A program made the position numbers and the translations under genes. Shown in pieces: positions 22,331-33,954 of a stretch of 64,000 nucleotides of DNA. The notes under the pieces were generated by a model, which worked only from the letters and a program-made list of their open reading frames with translations, was not told where the DNA came from and searched no databases. Source of the DNA: Caenorhabditis remanei. Taxonomy: Eukaryota; Nematoda; Chromadorea; Rhabditida; Rhabditidae. The number at the start of each line of letters is the position of its first letter. The first letter of the stretch is position 1. The stretch spans positions 13,392,001-13,456,000 of the forward strand of contig NC_071331.1 of the NCBI RefSeq assembly GCF_010183535.1, written 5' to 3'.

Positions 22331-22590
22331 CTTACAATTTCCGTGTTGATCTTCTCCCAAAATCCCGTCATTTTTCTGGAAAGGGAAACGTCTGACGGCA
22401 AGCAATCAGACAGTTCCTTATGTATTCTACGAGATTGATTTATAGCATTCCTAATGAATTCATTCATATTCTCATGTGATTCTTCAATATCATCTTGTTC
22501 TCTGTGAAGGCATCTAGGCCACACATGACGGTTTGATGGAGTAATCATCACAAACTTTTTTGATATTTCGTCTAATTCACCTAGACAGTG
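22331..22590 (-). other. Isolated exon-like open frame (minus strand), gene not resolved
   Basis: On the minus strand a frame runs from CACTGTCTAG (possible acceptor near 22,582) through DEISKKFVMITPSNRHVWPR, NMNEFIRNAINQSRRIHKE and MTGFWEKINTEI to GTAAGTGAC (possible donor near 22,330). Amino-acid content is balanced and helical, unlike the surrounding composition-driven frames, so it may be a true exon or a gene relic. No partner exon was found on either side and I recognise no family. Confidence 0.3.
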
Positions 22591-25500
22591 AAAGGAAATT
22601 TAAGTTTTGGCCTCACAACTTCACTATAAGTTTCTAAATTCACCACGAGGCATCAAATCTATGTATTTCTATATTATTTCTCTGAAATCAAGACGCTTAT
22701 GACTGAAATGGAATATTCGAGATGAGTCATATTGTATATAGTAGTTGTCTCGTTCTCTTACGATTCACATTGAATGAATAAATTCGTGAAGATCTCTCTC
22801 GAAAAGAAGAAGAAGACGGAGAAGAATTGCTAAATAAATGCAAGAAGAGAGGGACCTCCTCCTCTTTTTTCTCCGGACACGGAGGCGGACATTTCCTTTT
22901 GCTTTCCATTTCTCTCTCTCTCTCTTCTTTTTCAGCAAAAAAAGGAGCAAGTGGGGGTGGATACATACACAACCCCCACGGAAGTCACAGAGACACTTGT
23001 CCTCTCTCTTTTTGCTTTGCTTTTTTGGAAAAATCTCTTCAAAGCTCTTGGCACCTTCCGAAATCCTCCAAATGCCAAGCACGAAGTGAGAATTTTTGTT
23101 TTTTCAGTTTCCCGTTTTTTGTTTGGGAAAATTTTGCAAAACTATTAGGGTTTGAGGGTTTTTTGTGAGTGTAAGGTAGGAGAGGCGCTGAAAATTGTGG
23201 AAAAATCTATGTGAACCATGAAAGGCAAATCAATGAAGTTGTAATGCAAAGATACCAGAGTACTGTATGCACTGATATGCATCTCTGAATTTCCTAAATC
23301 TGTCAACCAATAAAAAACTTGAAAGCTACTTTTTTTTAGAAAACTTACAACCTGCAGGTTTTCAAATATAGTGAGAAATATTTGAAGTAGTTAAAATCCA
23401 TTTTTGTCTAGAAATCAGTTTTTCCGTTTTTTAAAAGCTTGGAAATACCTTAGCACTCTTTTTGTAAAACTTTCAAATCTCAGAGTTATTCAGTTTTAGA
23501 ATGGATTCATGGGCTTGCCAAGTACAATATTCACTCGATTTATCAGAATCTAGACTTTTAATAAGGAACGAATAGTTGCATAGTGTGAGCATTTCTCATT
23601 TTGATGGTAATGCGAAGTAGAAAACACAATTGTTCGTTGTAATGAATTCTCAGTATTAAAACCTTTCACTTGACTCTGACAATGAATAATCTCATCTCAA
23701 TAAAACCAAAATAATTTCATCAAAACTACAGTATGTTCATTCATAAAAATTCTTTGTGAACTCTTGAACAAAGAAACTTGATATCCCCCAGACCACCTAG
23801 TCAAGTATTCAATCTATCTTTCTGTCAGAGAATGAATACCAAAAAGGAACTCGAGAACTTGGAATTAATGAACTCTTATACGAGAGAAATCTGATATATT
23901 TCTTCTAATGGTTGAGTACATACATTCCCCCATCTCATTACTTCTTCGTTCCCTTCCCTTCATCTCATTTTTCTTCCCGTTCGTCAGACTTTTTTATGAG
24001 TTTTAAGATTGAAAGTCTAAGAAAGTTTACGTCAATATTGGCACGCAAGCACGACTACACATACACCAACACAATGAAGAATTAATGCATTTTTCATAGA
24101 CGGGGAAGGACCACTCTGAAGAGAAAAGAAGAAGTACACTACCCTTCATATACACTTTTACATCTTTCTTTTTTCATTGACTTTACACTTTTGGTGATTG
24201 GTCAAAAAATTATAAAGAGAGCAGATGTCATCAGCAGGTCTGAAGACAACGCGTCAGCACTTTTCATGTAAGGATTCTAGGAAATGACTAGGTATAGAGA
24301 GAGAGATGAGTATTAGCTGATTGTTGATTATTTTTGATCACTGAACAACAGAAATCAGAACAAATCCTCTCGTCCCGCATCATTTTAGCATATCTCGTAT
24401 GCATTTCATCCCACATTCTTTGAGTCTTCAGTCATTTCATTGCCGCAAATTTTTCATTCATTTAATTTATGACTTGAACGTTTCAAAAATCTAAAAGATT
24501 ATCTGCTGATAGCTCACTTGAATTTGCAAATTTGTTGTGATTTACAATGTTGTCAATGAAGAGAAAACATTGATTTTTCTGAACTTTTTTGTTTTTTCAA
24601 AGTTTACTATCCGTTGCATCCGATTCTTGAAAACTTTACTGGTTGCTCCGCACATCCTCTCAAAATTTCAAGCCAATGACAATGAAAGAAACTGAGCCGG
24701 TTCCATCACCATTCCAAATTTCAATTTTCATTTAGTTCCAAAACTGCAACTCAATTGGAAGAAAAATCGGATACTGTATTGAACTCTCTTCCCCAGTCTT
24801 TTGTCCAATTTCTGATTCCTTCGACTCCATCCAACCCATCCAAGTTTGTACTATTATCTCGTGTCTATCCCCTTCCATCTCGTACTTTTTCCCTCCAAAA
24901 TGCTCCTTCATCTCCCAGTGTTGCTCTTTTATTGTTCCGCCGACAGAACCCATTTTTCATTTCACTCTTCAAGAGAAAAGAGACATCTTTTCTCGTGATC
25001 CGCCCCCTCAACCCATTCAGTTTTCTCTCTTTTCTTTCTCTTCCGGTTTTTTTTCTGCAAAAAAACATTAACACTCATGCTAACATCCAACATAGTTGGC
25101 TCCGTGCCAACTTTTTTGAAGTTTCCCGAACAATTGCCTTGTTTTTTTCAGGAGAGCCATCAGAGACCCCTTCTCTTCGATCAGTCATTCACTCCTCCGA
25201 CAATTTCAGAGATCGCTTTTTGGCAGTTGGTATCTTGGTAAAGCTCATATCAAGCATACAATGACAAAACTCAAAATAACTTTTCAATGATCAAAATGAA
25301 ATTCAAAAAGTGATCATTGAGAATTAGAATGCTCAAAATTCTGCTGATCACTGACATTTTTAACAGAGGTGTAGCCTGTAATTTTCAGACAAAACCTTTC
25401 TATTTTTCCAAATTATAGCTTCTCATTGACGTCAATATTTTCGTCTCCAAAAAATCCTTTTAAGCGTCCACAAAACCACCAATAAATCACCATTTCCTAC

Positions 25501-28312
25501 CGTTTTTTCCCATTTTTGGTTTCCTCAAAATGCGGTTCGAAAACTCTAAAAATAGTGGTGCGGAAGTTCACGGGAAGTACACAATTTGTGAGGTTTTATG
25601 GACACCCGCCCACTGGAAAAAGCTCCAAAAAGCACAGCTTGTGTAAACACAGACTGCTTCTTCTTTTTCTTTTTTTGGTCTAGGAACTGCTTTTCTTCTT
25701 CGTTTTTTGGTTTGTTCGTACACTTGCTTTCTTATCTGAAAAGCAACTATTCTCATGCTATACAACACTTCTTTTTCACTGTACGGAATTCGTAATAAAA
25801 TCCTGGCGCTCTAGAATATTCTTTTTTTTCTAAATATTCTTAAAAGTGGTGGAAAACAGGTGGATTCATTGGATCCAGGTGAAGTTTCATTCATGAAAAC
25901 AACCGAAGTCACATTTGTCTCGAGGATTTTCGTCAGTTTTTTCACCTTTCTCTCGAAGACTTTTCAAGAAATATTAGATTTCAGATCGCTTCAGTTCTAG
26001 ATTTATCTGAAATTATGAAAGAAAAACGGAATTTTTGAGTAGGAGTTTCTGGAGAACAAGGCGTTTTCGATTGACGTTTTCTCATCTATTTCTTGTTTAT
26101 TAGTTCCAGTTATATCTGGGTGGAGGGTGATTTATTAAATCTTGGTAAAGCATACAAAATACTTTTCACTCGCAGTCATAAAGTTTGTCAAAACCATTTT
26201 TCTTTCTAAAAAAGATATTAAAAACAGGAAAAGTTTTGTAGAATGTTCCCAATTCTAACCAAATATATTTTAGTACGATTCTTTGTTTGAAGTCTCGAAA
26301 ATTGTAAGTTCAAAAATAAATATTGAGTTGATGTGTTTTTAATAAATATCACGTTTCTCGAGCCTCCGCTTAACAAAAGATAAATAGCTGAAACTGTAAA
26401 ACTTTTGAATCAAAGCTGAATCCAGTAAAAATTATAAAACGTTGGAAAAGAAGAAGAAAGAAGAATAAAGTAGAGAATAGACAAAAAAGTGCAAAGTGCA
26501 AAACTTACACATAAAACTCTTTTTAATTCTATCTCTTTTCTTCTTCTCTTTTGACTTTTTCTCTCAAAAGATTCCCCTCCTTCATTCAAAAAGAAAAGCG
26601 ACATGACTTTAGGAGAGAAAGAGAAAGAGAGAGCTCGTAGCTCATCGAGCACTTTTTCTCTGCTCACACTATCTTCTCTATCATTTTTGTGTACTATTTT
26701 CATCCTCCCACGCACCTCCCTCATCCCTCTTTCTCTCACTTTTTTCATTTTCTTCTTCCTTTCCAACGTCCTTCCCTGGCGTTTTCGAAGACCGAAAAAG
26801 ACGATTTTTGTCGTTTTCTCTAACACCCTCCTGATTCGTAATTCTATTTCACAACATCTGAATAAGCGTAGTGCTGGTCGCGGTCTTCCAGGGAATTATC
26901 GTTCTCCCAGATTTCAGAAATGATCTCTTAATGTTATTTTTATAGTTTTCAAAAGCCTCACATATATCTTCTGAGTCTCCCCATCTCTAATTATTTCCAC
27001 TTCTTTTTCACTTTCACCTTGAGGACTCACGGCTCACGGAGCACGACTAAATGTTGCCGTTTTCTACTTGTGATACATTCAGAATTCAAGTATTTTCTCC
27101 ACTAAGAAGAAGTCATGAGTTAGCTTGGTTTTTGGATTGAAATGTTTTCAGTACAACTTAGAAAAAAGGATCTGAAGAATGTTATTCGCTTTTTGAACTT
27201 GAGTATTTTATGCATACGCCGTAAACATTGCATTTGTAAATAGTTGATGTTATTCCAATACGAAAATAGGAAATGCTTCGTTCTATTTTTAGAAAAAGGT
27301 TAATCGGTCCGTAGAATGAAAGTTTTTCGTTTCTGGAACATAACAAAATTGATTCCAATTTTATTCACAAAACACCAGAAACCAGTCAAAATGCTCTGTT
27401 CTTTGAGAGAATTTCATCAAGTTTCGACCAAAAAAACACTCAATTTTTGAATGAATGACCCTTTTCTCTCTTTCATAATCCAATTCATGAAAATTCCATT
27501 CACAATGAGAATTCAATTTATGCAAATCTAGTTTTCTGTTCAACTGGGGGTCGCATTCCACATTTTCCAGCTCATTTCCCCATTTTTTGCATTCAATTCA
27601 TTCGATTTCATTCTAGACACTTCCCATCCTCTTTTCTATTTCAATCGTGTGAAATTCCATTTTTGTTTTATTTATTTTTATTTAGAAATGTGCCGAAAAT
27701 AGAATGAAAACTCTGAAAAAGAGTAAGAGTACGAGAAAGAGTAGTAGAGGATTCCGTGTCTCATTCTTTCATTATTTTTCCACTTTCTTGAAATCGGAGA
27801 ATCTGATTTTCATGAAAGAAAAAAGAGAAAACTAAGGAAACGGAGGAAAATGAAGATATCCATTTCGACCACCACTACTGCCCGTTTTCTGTTAATTTCA
27901 TTCTTTGAGCTTTTACTTTTTTCATAGTTTGATACTTGTACTAGCTTTGATCCATTCGTGAAACCGTGCGCCACCGAAATCCTATTGCGATTATTTTTTC
28001 TGCACCGTCGTCAAAATCTACACAAAAGGAAAGCTCTCCAAGAATCCGAATCTATTTCTTCTCCAAATTCTATTTCCTCTATTCTGCAGAAATCGTGATG
28101 GGGGTGGTCCTCAGAGCTCATAATAATAGTCTCTCTCTCTCGAAAAACTTTTTTCAAACAACTACGTCAAAACTTTTTGGGCGTCGTCCTATTTTTAGTC
28201 CGTTTCCTTTCCACTTCTTTCTTTTTTTGGCGTCACAACGAATTAATGAATTTATTGGAGCGAAAACGACGCCCTGTTGGAGCAGGTCGCGGGCGTAGAA
28301 GGACGACAAGAA

Positions 28313-28325
28313 TATATATAAAAGG
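28313..28325 (+). promoter_or_regulatory. TATA-box-like sequence
   Basis: TATATATAAAAGG followed about 20-30 bp later by a C/T-rich stretch. It looks like a core promoter, but no gene was found directly downstream, so it may be chance. Confidence 0.2.
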
Positions 28326-30360
28326 TGTGCTCCCAGAGAGGCACCTGCTCCCATTTTTCTCCTTTTTTTCGATGGTTCGCGATTTTTTGTTGTTTTTCGA
28401 ATTCTTTCATTGTTAGGCGTTTAATGGGAAAAAGAGATGTTACAAAATACGCAGATTCTAGTCTTGACTTTTAATATTTCTGGAGGAAAACTCACAAGAG
28501 AAGAACTTGGAGAGGGAAAAGAAAGAGTTCAGTTAATAACATTAGTTACAAACTTTAGTTTTTAAAGTCTCATATCTCGAAACTAAACATAAATCTTCTT
28601 CAGAATAGGTACATCCCTTCCCTACTCTTACCGGAAATAATTCGAGATCCATTCCAAAAAACAGAAGCCAAGACACAACAATCCGGCCGTGGAAAAGTTC
28701 ACGAAACACAAGTATTTGTAGACAAATCGTGTGAAAATCTTCAGCAAAAACCTTATTCTTCGAGTGTTCTCTCACCCTCCTCCGCAGTTTCTCTTCCGTA
28801 TTTCTCTATTTCTCCTACCAAAAATAGTATGGAAAAGTGGAAAAATGAAGGAAAAATATTGGAAGTGACCTTCCTTGCCTGTCTCTCTTTCATTCAGTTT
28901 CTTCTCTGATTCTCTATTTCTCTCTTATTCTTTTAATATCTCATCTAGACCCTATCAATCACCTGATTTCCGATCATCGCCGTGTCTTTTCTCGCCCTCC
29001 CTGATTTTTTCTTTGCTTCTTCTTTTTCTTCGTTTTTTTCTCTTTTTTCAGTTTGTTTTTCTGAAAACAAGGCTGATAGCACTCTCGCTTTCCGGTGTTT
29101 TTTGATGATTAGTGATTAGTGGTTAGGAGTGGGAAAAGACTCTTTTTGAACATTGGAACTTCAAGATTTGGCATTTTTTCAAATTTCTGACAACAAAAAA
29201 CCACAAGCTGGTGCGTGGGAAACCAGACAAAATAAAGTTTGAATATTAAAGATTACTTGAATTTTGAATTGTTTTTGCTGTCGGAATTCAAAAATCTTAT
29301 TTTTCTTCACATTCTGAATTCTACTATTCTTCTCAGGAGTACTGTAGCTCAGAAATTAAAACATTTGTAGTTCTTCCAAAGTTCAATTCTCACCGACCAA
29401 ATACCTCATTAACCGTAAATTCTTATAATTTTTCTTCCCTCCGCGGATACTTCCGTAGGATCCATTCAACTGCTTCTTTCTTTTCCGATAACATGTCTAA
29501 TCACTGATAAATTGATGACTGTTTTCGTGGGCGCCGGCGCCCACTGATACTTTTCATTTCGAAAGAAAAGGCATTTATTTTCCGATCACACTTTTTCTGA
29601 TGAGCCGATGATGACGAAACGGGGATTATCCCCCTCACATCGTCTTTCTTCTCCTCTGCCGTAGATCGCTTTGAGCCGCCCAACTCGTTATTAGGAAGGA
29701 TTTACAATTTATTCCTGCCGGCGCGCATGAATTTTGCTCAAAAACATGGAAGGTTTGGCATTTCTTGTGTTCACTATTCTAATGTTCTGTTGGTTAGCAT
29801 TTCAATCTTGCTTTATTCAAAACCAGTTTGAATAAATTTGAATAGAAAGATCATTAGATCCAAAAACTTCGCATAAGCTCCGAAAATAAAGAATTGGAAC
29901 CGATACCCAAGGTTTAATCAACTTTTTGATGTCCACAAATTCTTGAAATATATTAATTTAAATTTCCTTTGCGCGTCATGTATATCATTGTCGTTTGATC
30001 CGTAGTTTCAGCTGATAAAACGAAATCTTCTTTTCTCTTCGGAACCCGCTTTAAAATATCCGCCTCGCGCCTTTAAACTTCTACCGTAGTCGAAGCCGCC
30101 AACGCGGCAAAAATAATTTTTCCTGCCGATTTTCCGATTTGATGCTTCATATTTTTCCGAATTTTTGGAAACGATAGAAAGATTTTTGATTTTTCTATAT
30201 TTTCCCGCTACCCCGCCACCCACACGACCATTTTTTTATTCCTTCATAAAACACCCGTTCGTGTTTTCCTTTTTAAATATTTCGCATATATATATTCCCG
30301 TTGTGCAATCGACTTTCTTTCCATTTCGTATTGAATCTCGCTGCTTTCATCTAAAATTGT

Positions 30361-30372
30361 TTTTCTTTTCAG
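30361..30372 (+). promoter_or_regulatory. Acceptor abutting the lip-1 start codon
   Basis: TTTTCTTTTCAG ends exactly one base before the ATG at 30373. With no coding exon upstream, this is a good candidate for spliced-leader trans-splicing; a 5' UTR intron is the alternative. Confidence 0.5.
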
Positions 30373-32455
30373 ATGGCAACTCATCAGCCGAGCACATCCC
30401 AAAATGGTGAGGAGATATCAGCTGAACAATTCAATAGGTGAGTTTTTAGTTCTTAATAATGTAATCAGAACCGCAAAATGCGAAAAATCTTTGAAATTAA
30501 GAAAATAAGCTTACTTCGTTTTCAGAATATTCCATGAACGCAACATCATAATTTTGGACTGCAGATCGAATGGAGATTCTATAAAGAAAGCCAATCGGTA
30601 AGTGGTTTTCCATCAAACAGTTCAATTCTAACAACTCCAGTTCCTTGTTTTCTCATTTAAATAATTTATCAGTAATTTTGTAGAAATTTTTGTAAGAAAT
30701 ACTACGTGTAAACTAATTTAACTAAAATAAACTACCGTAAATACTGTAATTGAAGCACTAGTGCTTCTATTTTTCAAAAGGTTCTTGCTGCAGTTTTTTT
30801 GACCTGAAATACACAAACCTATTGACTTAACATATTGTCGAAATTAAGTTAGATTTTTAAAAGTTTGGACGAATAGTCGAACAAAATGATAGAAAATTTG
30901 GAAAAAGTAAGAAAAAAGGCAAGGTGTGCTTCAATTGCAGTATTTACGATAAATTCATTGTTCTTTCCTCTGAGCCATTCAACAATTCCGTTGTAGGTTC
31001 TTTTGCAGTCTGCGGCTACCAGCTCTACTCCAACGCCGTCTAATGGGAGGCTCAATGCGGCTTGCTACAGTTCCAGATCTCAAGGATTTAAATGTAAGAT
31101 CGGGAAACTCAAAAGAAATTTAATGCCTTTGAAAATTAAAAAAAAAACATAGATGTTTCCAGAACCCTCCTGATCTCTGTCCCGAAGTGTTACTCATCCC
31201 CGGTGATACTGAACAAGACGAACAGCTATCGACAGCATTGGCACGAAATCTGAAATCGAATCACTATCGTCATTTTATACTCGGCGAATCGGTCAACACC
31301 CTCCTTTCACAGTTTCCCTCTCTCCGTGACGCAGCCGATGAAAATTGGAATACCACGTTTCAAATGAATTCGATGCCCGGACAAGGAGTTGGACAACAAG
31401 GATCCGGTGGACCGTTACTCAATTTAAAGTATGTTTTTCCCGTCTCCGTTGTTCCTCAATACTGATGCTTGTTATCTTACACGAAATATAATCAGGCTTT
31501 TCTCAAATCCCGATTTCAAGCTTATATTTCTAAGAATTAGAAAGCCTATCTCAATAAAATCCTCTCAAAGCCTTTTTTGCAGCCAGCTTCGATTGGAAGG
31601 CGAAGATCAAGGCGGAAAACAACGAGCCGAGTTCCCAGTGAAGTTAACAAACTTTTTGTATCTTGGTAACGCTGAGACAGCTAAAAATCGAGATATTCTT
31701 AATAAGTAAGCTGATGTTATATGATGGTTCTTTCTAATTCTCCTCTACTCTTTCAGACACTCTATATCGCACGTCATAAATGTAACATCAAATCTTCCGA
31801 ATGAATTTGAAGAAGATCCAAATATGAGATATCTGAGAATATCAGCCGACGACAATGCTTCACACAATTTAACAAAATTCTTTCCAGGTTTCGTGTTTTT
31901 GCTTTTTTATTCATTTTAATTTGTTTTCAGAAGCCATATCATTTATCGATGATGCTCGCCGGAACGGTTCGGCTTGTCTTGTACATTGCCTAGCTGGAAT
32001 TTCGAGAAGTGTGACTATATGCTTGGCGTACCTCATGAAAACTGAAATGTAAGTGCGAAAAGTTGATGCTCAATTCGTAATTCCATTTTTTAGGTGTACT
32101 CTTGATTCTGCATACGAATGGGTTCAAAAAAGGAATGCCAGTATTGCACCGAATTTTCATTTCATGGGGCAACTCACCGATTATGAGAAGATGTTGGGAC
32201 TGAATACCAATCGAGTTGGGGTAAGGACTTCAATATAATTAGTATGTCATCAATAACTATTTCTAAATCGATTGTGAAAATGGTCTATATATAACTCCTC
32301 ACTTCCAGACATACCCATCTTCGGCTCCACGTTCCCCATCTTGCGCCATAGAAGCGGCTGCAGTGTCTCAAGTTGGAGGTCTCCTAACACCACCTCCAAC
32401 AAGTTGCTCAGCATCACCACAATCGAGTAATCACTCGGCCAAGTCATTTCACTAG
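30373..32455 (+). CDS. lip-1: Dual-specificity MAP kinase phosphatase LIP-1 (377 aa)
   Basis: Nine exons: 30373-30437, 30526-30597, 31009-31093, 31163-31428, 31583-31705, 31757-31887, 31931-32048, 32094-32220, 32309-32455; total 1,134 nt. The N-terminal half is a rhodanese/CH2-type MAPK-binding domain ([19 protein letters not shown], basic docking stretch [16 protein letters not shown] near residues 47-62). The C-terminal half is the phosphatase domain, from [18 protein letters not shown] through the active site [10 protein letters not shown] (Cys267, Arg273); the acid loop is SADDN. A Ser/Pro/Thr-rich tail ([10 protein letters not shown]) follows. It removes phosphate from the tyrosine and threonine of activated ERK (MPK-1), limiting Ras signalling in vulva and germline. 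Length is close to what I recall for C. elegans LIP-1. Confidence 0.92.
30733..30952. mobile_element. MITE-like inverted repeat in lip-1 intron 3
   Basis: ACCGTAAATACTGTAATTGA at 30734-30753, followed by AGCAC, is mirrored by GTGCTTCAATTGCAGTATTT from 30926, followed by ACG. The arms match over about 24 bp with one mismatch and are separated by some 170 bp. Unit about 220 bp, no frame. Many Caenorhabditis MITEs start with TACCGTA, which fits. No clear target duplication could be defined. Confidence 0.5.
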
Positions 32456-33954
32456 GGGATCACCCTACTTTTAATAAGTTTTATCACTTTCTGTTCTATT
32501 CTTCACTGCAGCTAGATGTACAAAGTAACAATCTACCAATATTTTTCCTAGTTGTCATATAATTGTGATCCTCTTTTTGGTAGATCAATTTCATGTCCCA
32601 TGACTGTTTTTTCTCCAAATTTCTTTCTCTTGTGAAATGACCCTGATGCCTGTTTTACCAATCAACAATTTTAAACAACCTTTGCCACGTGTCTTTTCCC
32701 CTTCCCCATTTTACTATAGGTCCCTCTATGACACTTTCCCCCATAATCTCTGTATCTTATTTTCCCCGTGTGATGGGTTTCTCAGAATATAGCAGCACCC
32801 AATTTCATACTGTTCGTACACACGAATCACAATTTTTATTGCCATGACCTTACATTGTCCCACTCAAAAGCACACCATTTCCTGCTATCCATTCTGTCTC
32901 TTCACTCTGAATTTTGACTGTTTTCGGTACCCCTAGTTTTCATGTTCACCCCTTTTGTAATTTGAAGCAATTGCCGAATTTCAGATATTGTGAATTTTTG
33001 CTTCCCACCTCCCCCACATTAGTAAAATGACCCCACCCCTTCTACAAGCACGAACCTAAAGAATAAAATAATTCCTCACAGAGCAATGTTCAAAATTTGT
33101 CAGCCCACAATTTTCAGCTTTGGATTTTTCAAAGCTTTATACATCAATTGTTTTGAAATCAGTTACAACAGAAAGAAAACGATACGAAATCCGAAAACTG
33201 AGACAATGAAACCTGTGAAAGCAAAGGAAACAAGGAAAATAGTTTGTGAGAAAATTCGATTAAACAAAAATAACATTAAAAAAAGGGAAGAGATGGGGTG
33301 TGGACATTGTTAAGAAGTAAGAGATTACGGTAGAACGAGGGAAGAGTCGTTGTGAGACCCAAATGAGAAAAGAGATCAAAATATGAGTTTACACAGATTG
33401 AATTATTGAAACTAGGCCGAAAAGACTACTGTAATTGAAATGAAACAAGAGGAAGAGGTGACTAGAAATCGAGGGAAAGTGGATGATCAAAGGTTATCAC
33501 AGAGTTAGGATTATGAGCAATCGAGTAGTTTTATTTGAAGAATTGAAGTCTCCGATGAGTTTTGGGTTGGAAAAGGATCACGAAATTTAGATTTTTTATG
33601 AGATTTTTTTTTCAAAATAATTTTGAATTTGAATTTCTTACGAAAGAAATGGGATTATAAGTAGTCAGTGATGAGTTATTAGTTTTTGTAAGATAAGATG
33701 AAATTGAACTTTAACAAAGGAAAGAGAAACAAAATCATGGATTAAATACTGTGAAAAATCACCCGTCGTATAATGACAAGTTAATCAGAAAAAGACGAAG
33801 AGAAGGGACAGAGAAATTAGGGTGAGACGGTGAGATTAGGATTGGTTAAGTAGGTGATGACGATGTTCTTATCGGAGATTCTGCATTTTTTGTTTGTGAT
33901 TGTTGATGAATGGGAGCATACGCCTACTCCTGAATGCCTTCGAGGACTCTATGC
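32456..33954 (+). other. lip-1 3' UTR and intergenic interval
   Basis: No coding evidence. AATAAA at 33061-33066 would give a long 3' UTR of about 600 nt. The T/C-rich first part (32,640-33,060) contains repeated TTTCCCC/CCCC motifs. Beyond that is AT- and GA-rich spacer up to the convergent receptor gene. Confidence 0.45.
32631..32638 (+). promoter_or_regulatory. PUF/FBF-type binding element in lip-1 3' UTR
   Basis: TGTGAAAT fits the FBF consensus UGURHHAU, 176 nt after the stop. In C. elegans FBF represses lip-1 mRNA in the germline. A second, weaker match (TGTCATAT, lacking the purine) lies at 32553-32560. Confidence 0.45.

Larger units (their letters stand above)
21452..30372. other. Long interval without a supported gene
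   Basis: About 8.9 kb. Composition is AT-rich with CT/GA-rich runs (22,860-22,930; 26,520-26,640; 28,120-28,145). The many short frames are Ser/Phe/Leu or Lys/Arg/Glu runs without splice partners. Items listed separately are one exon-like stretch on the minus strand near 22,331-22,590, a TATA-like motif at 28,313 and an 18-bp palindrome at 29,527. The rest may be distal regulatory DNA of lip-1 or simply spacer. Confidence 0.5.

Noticed and set aside
24755..25264. 169-codon + strand frame
   Set aside because: Composition is Ser/Phe/Leu/Pro from a CT-rich strand; no signal, domain or splice partner. The region also has competing frames on the other strand.
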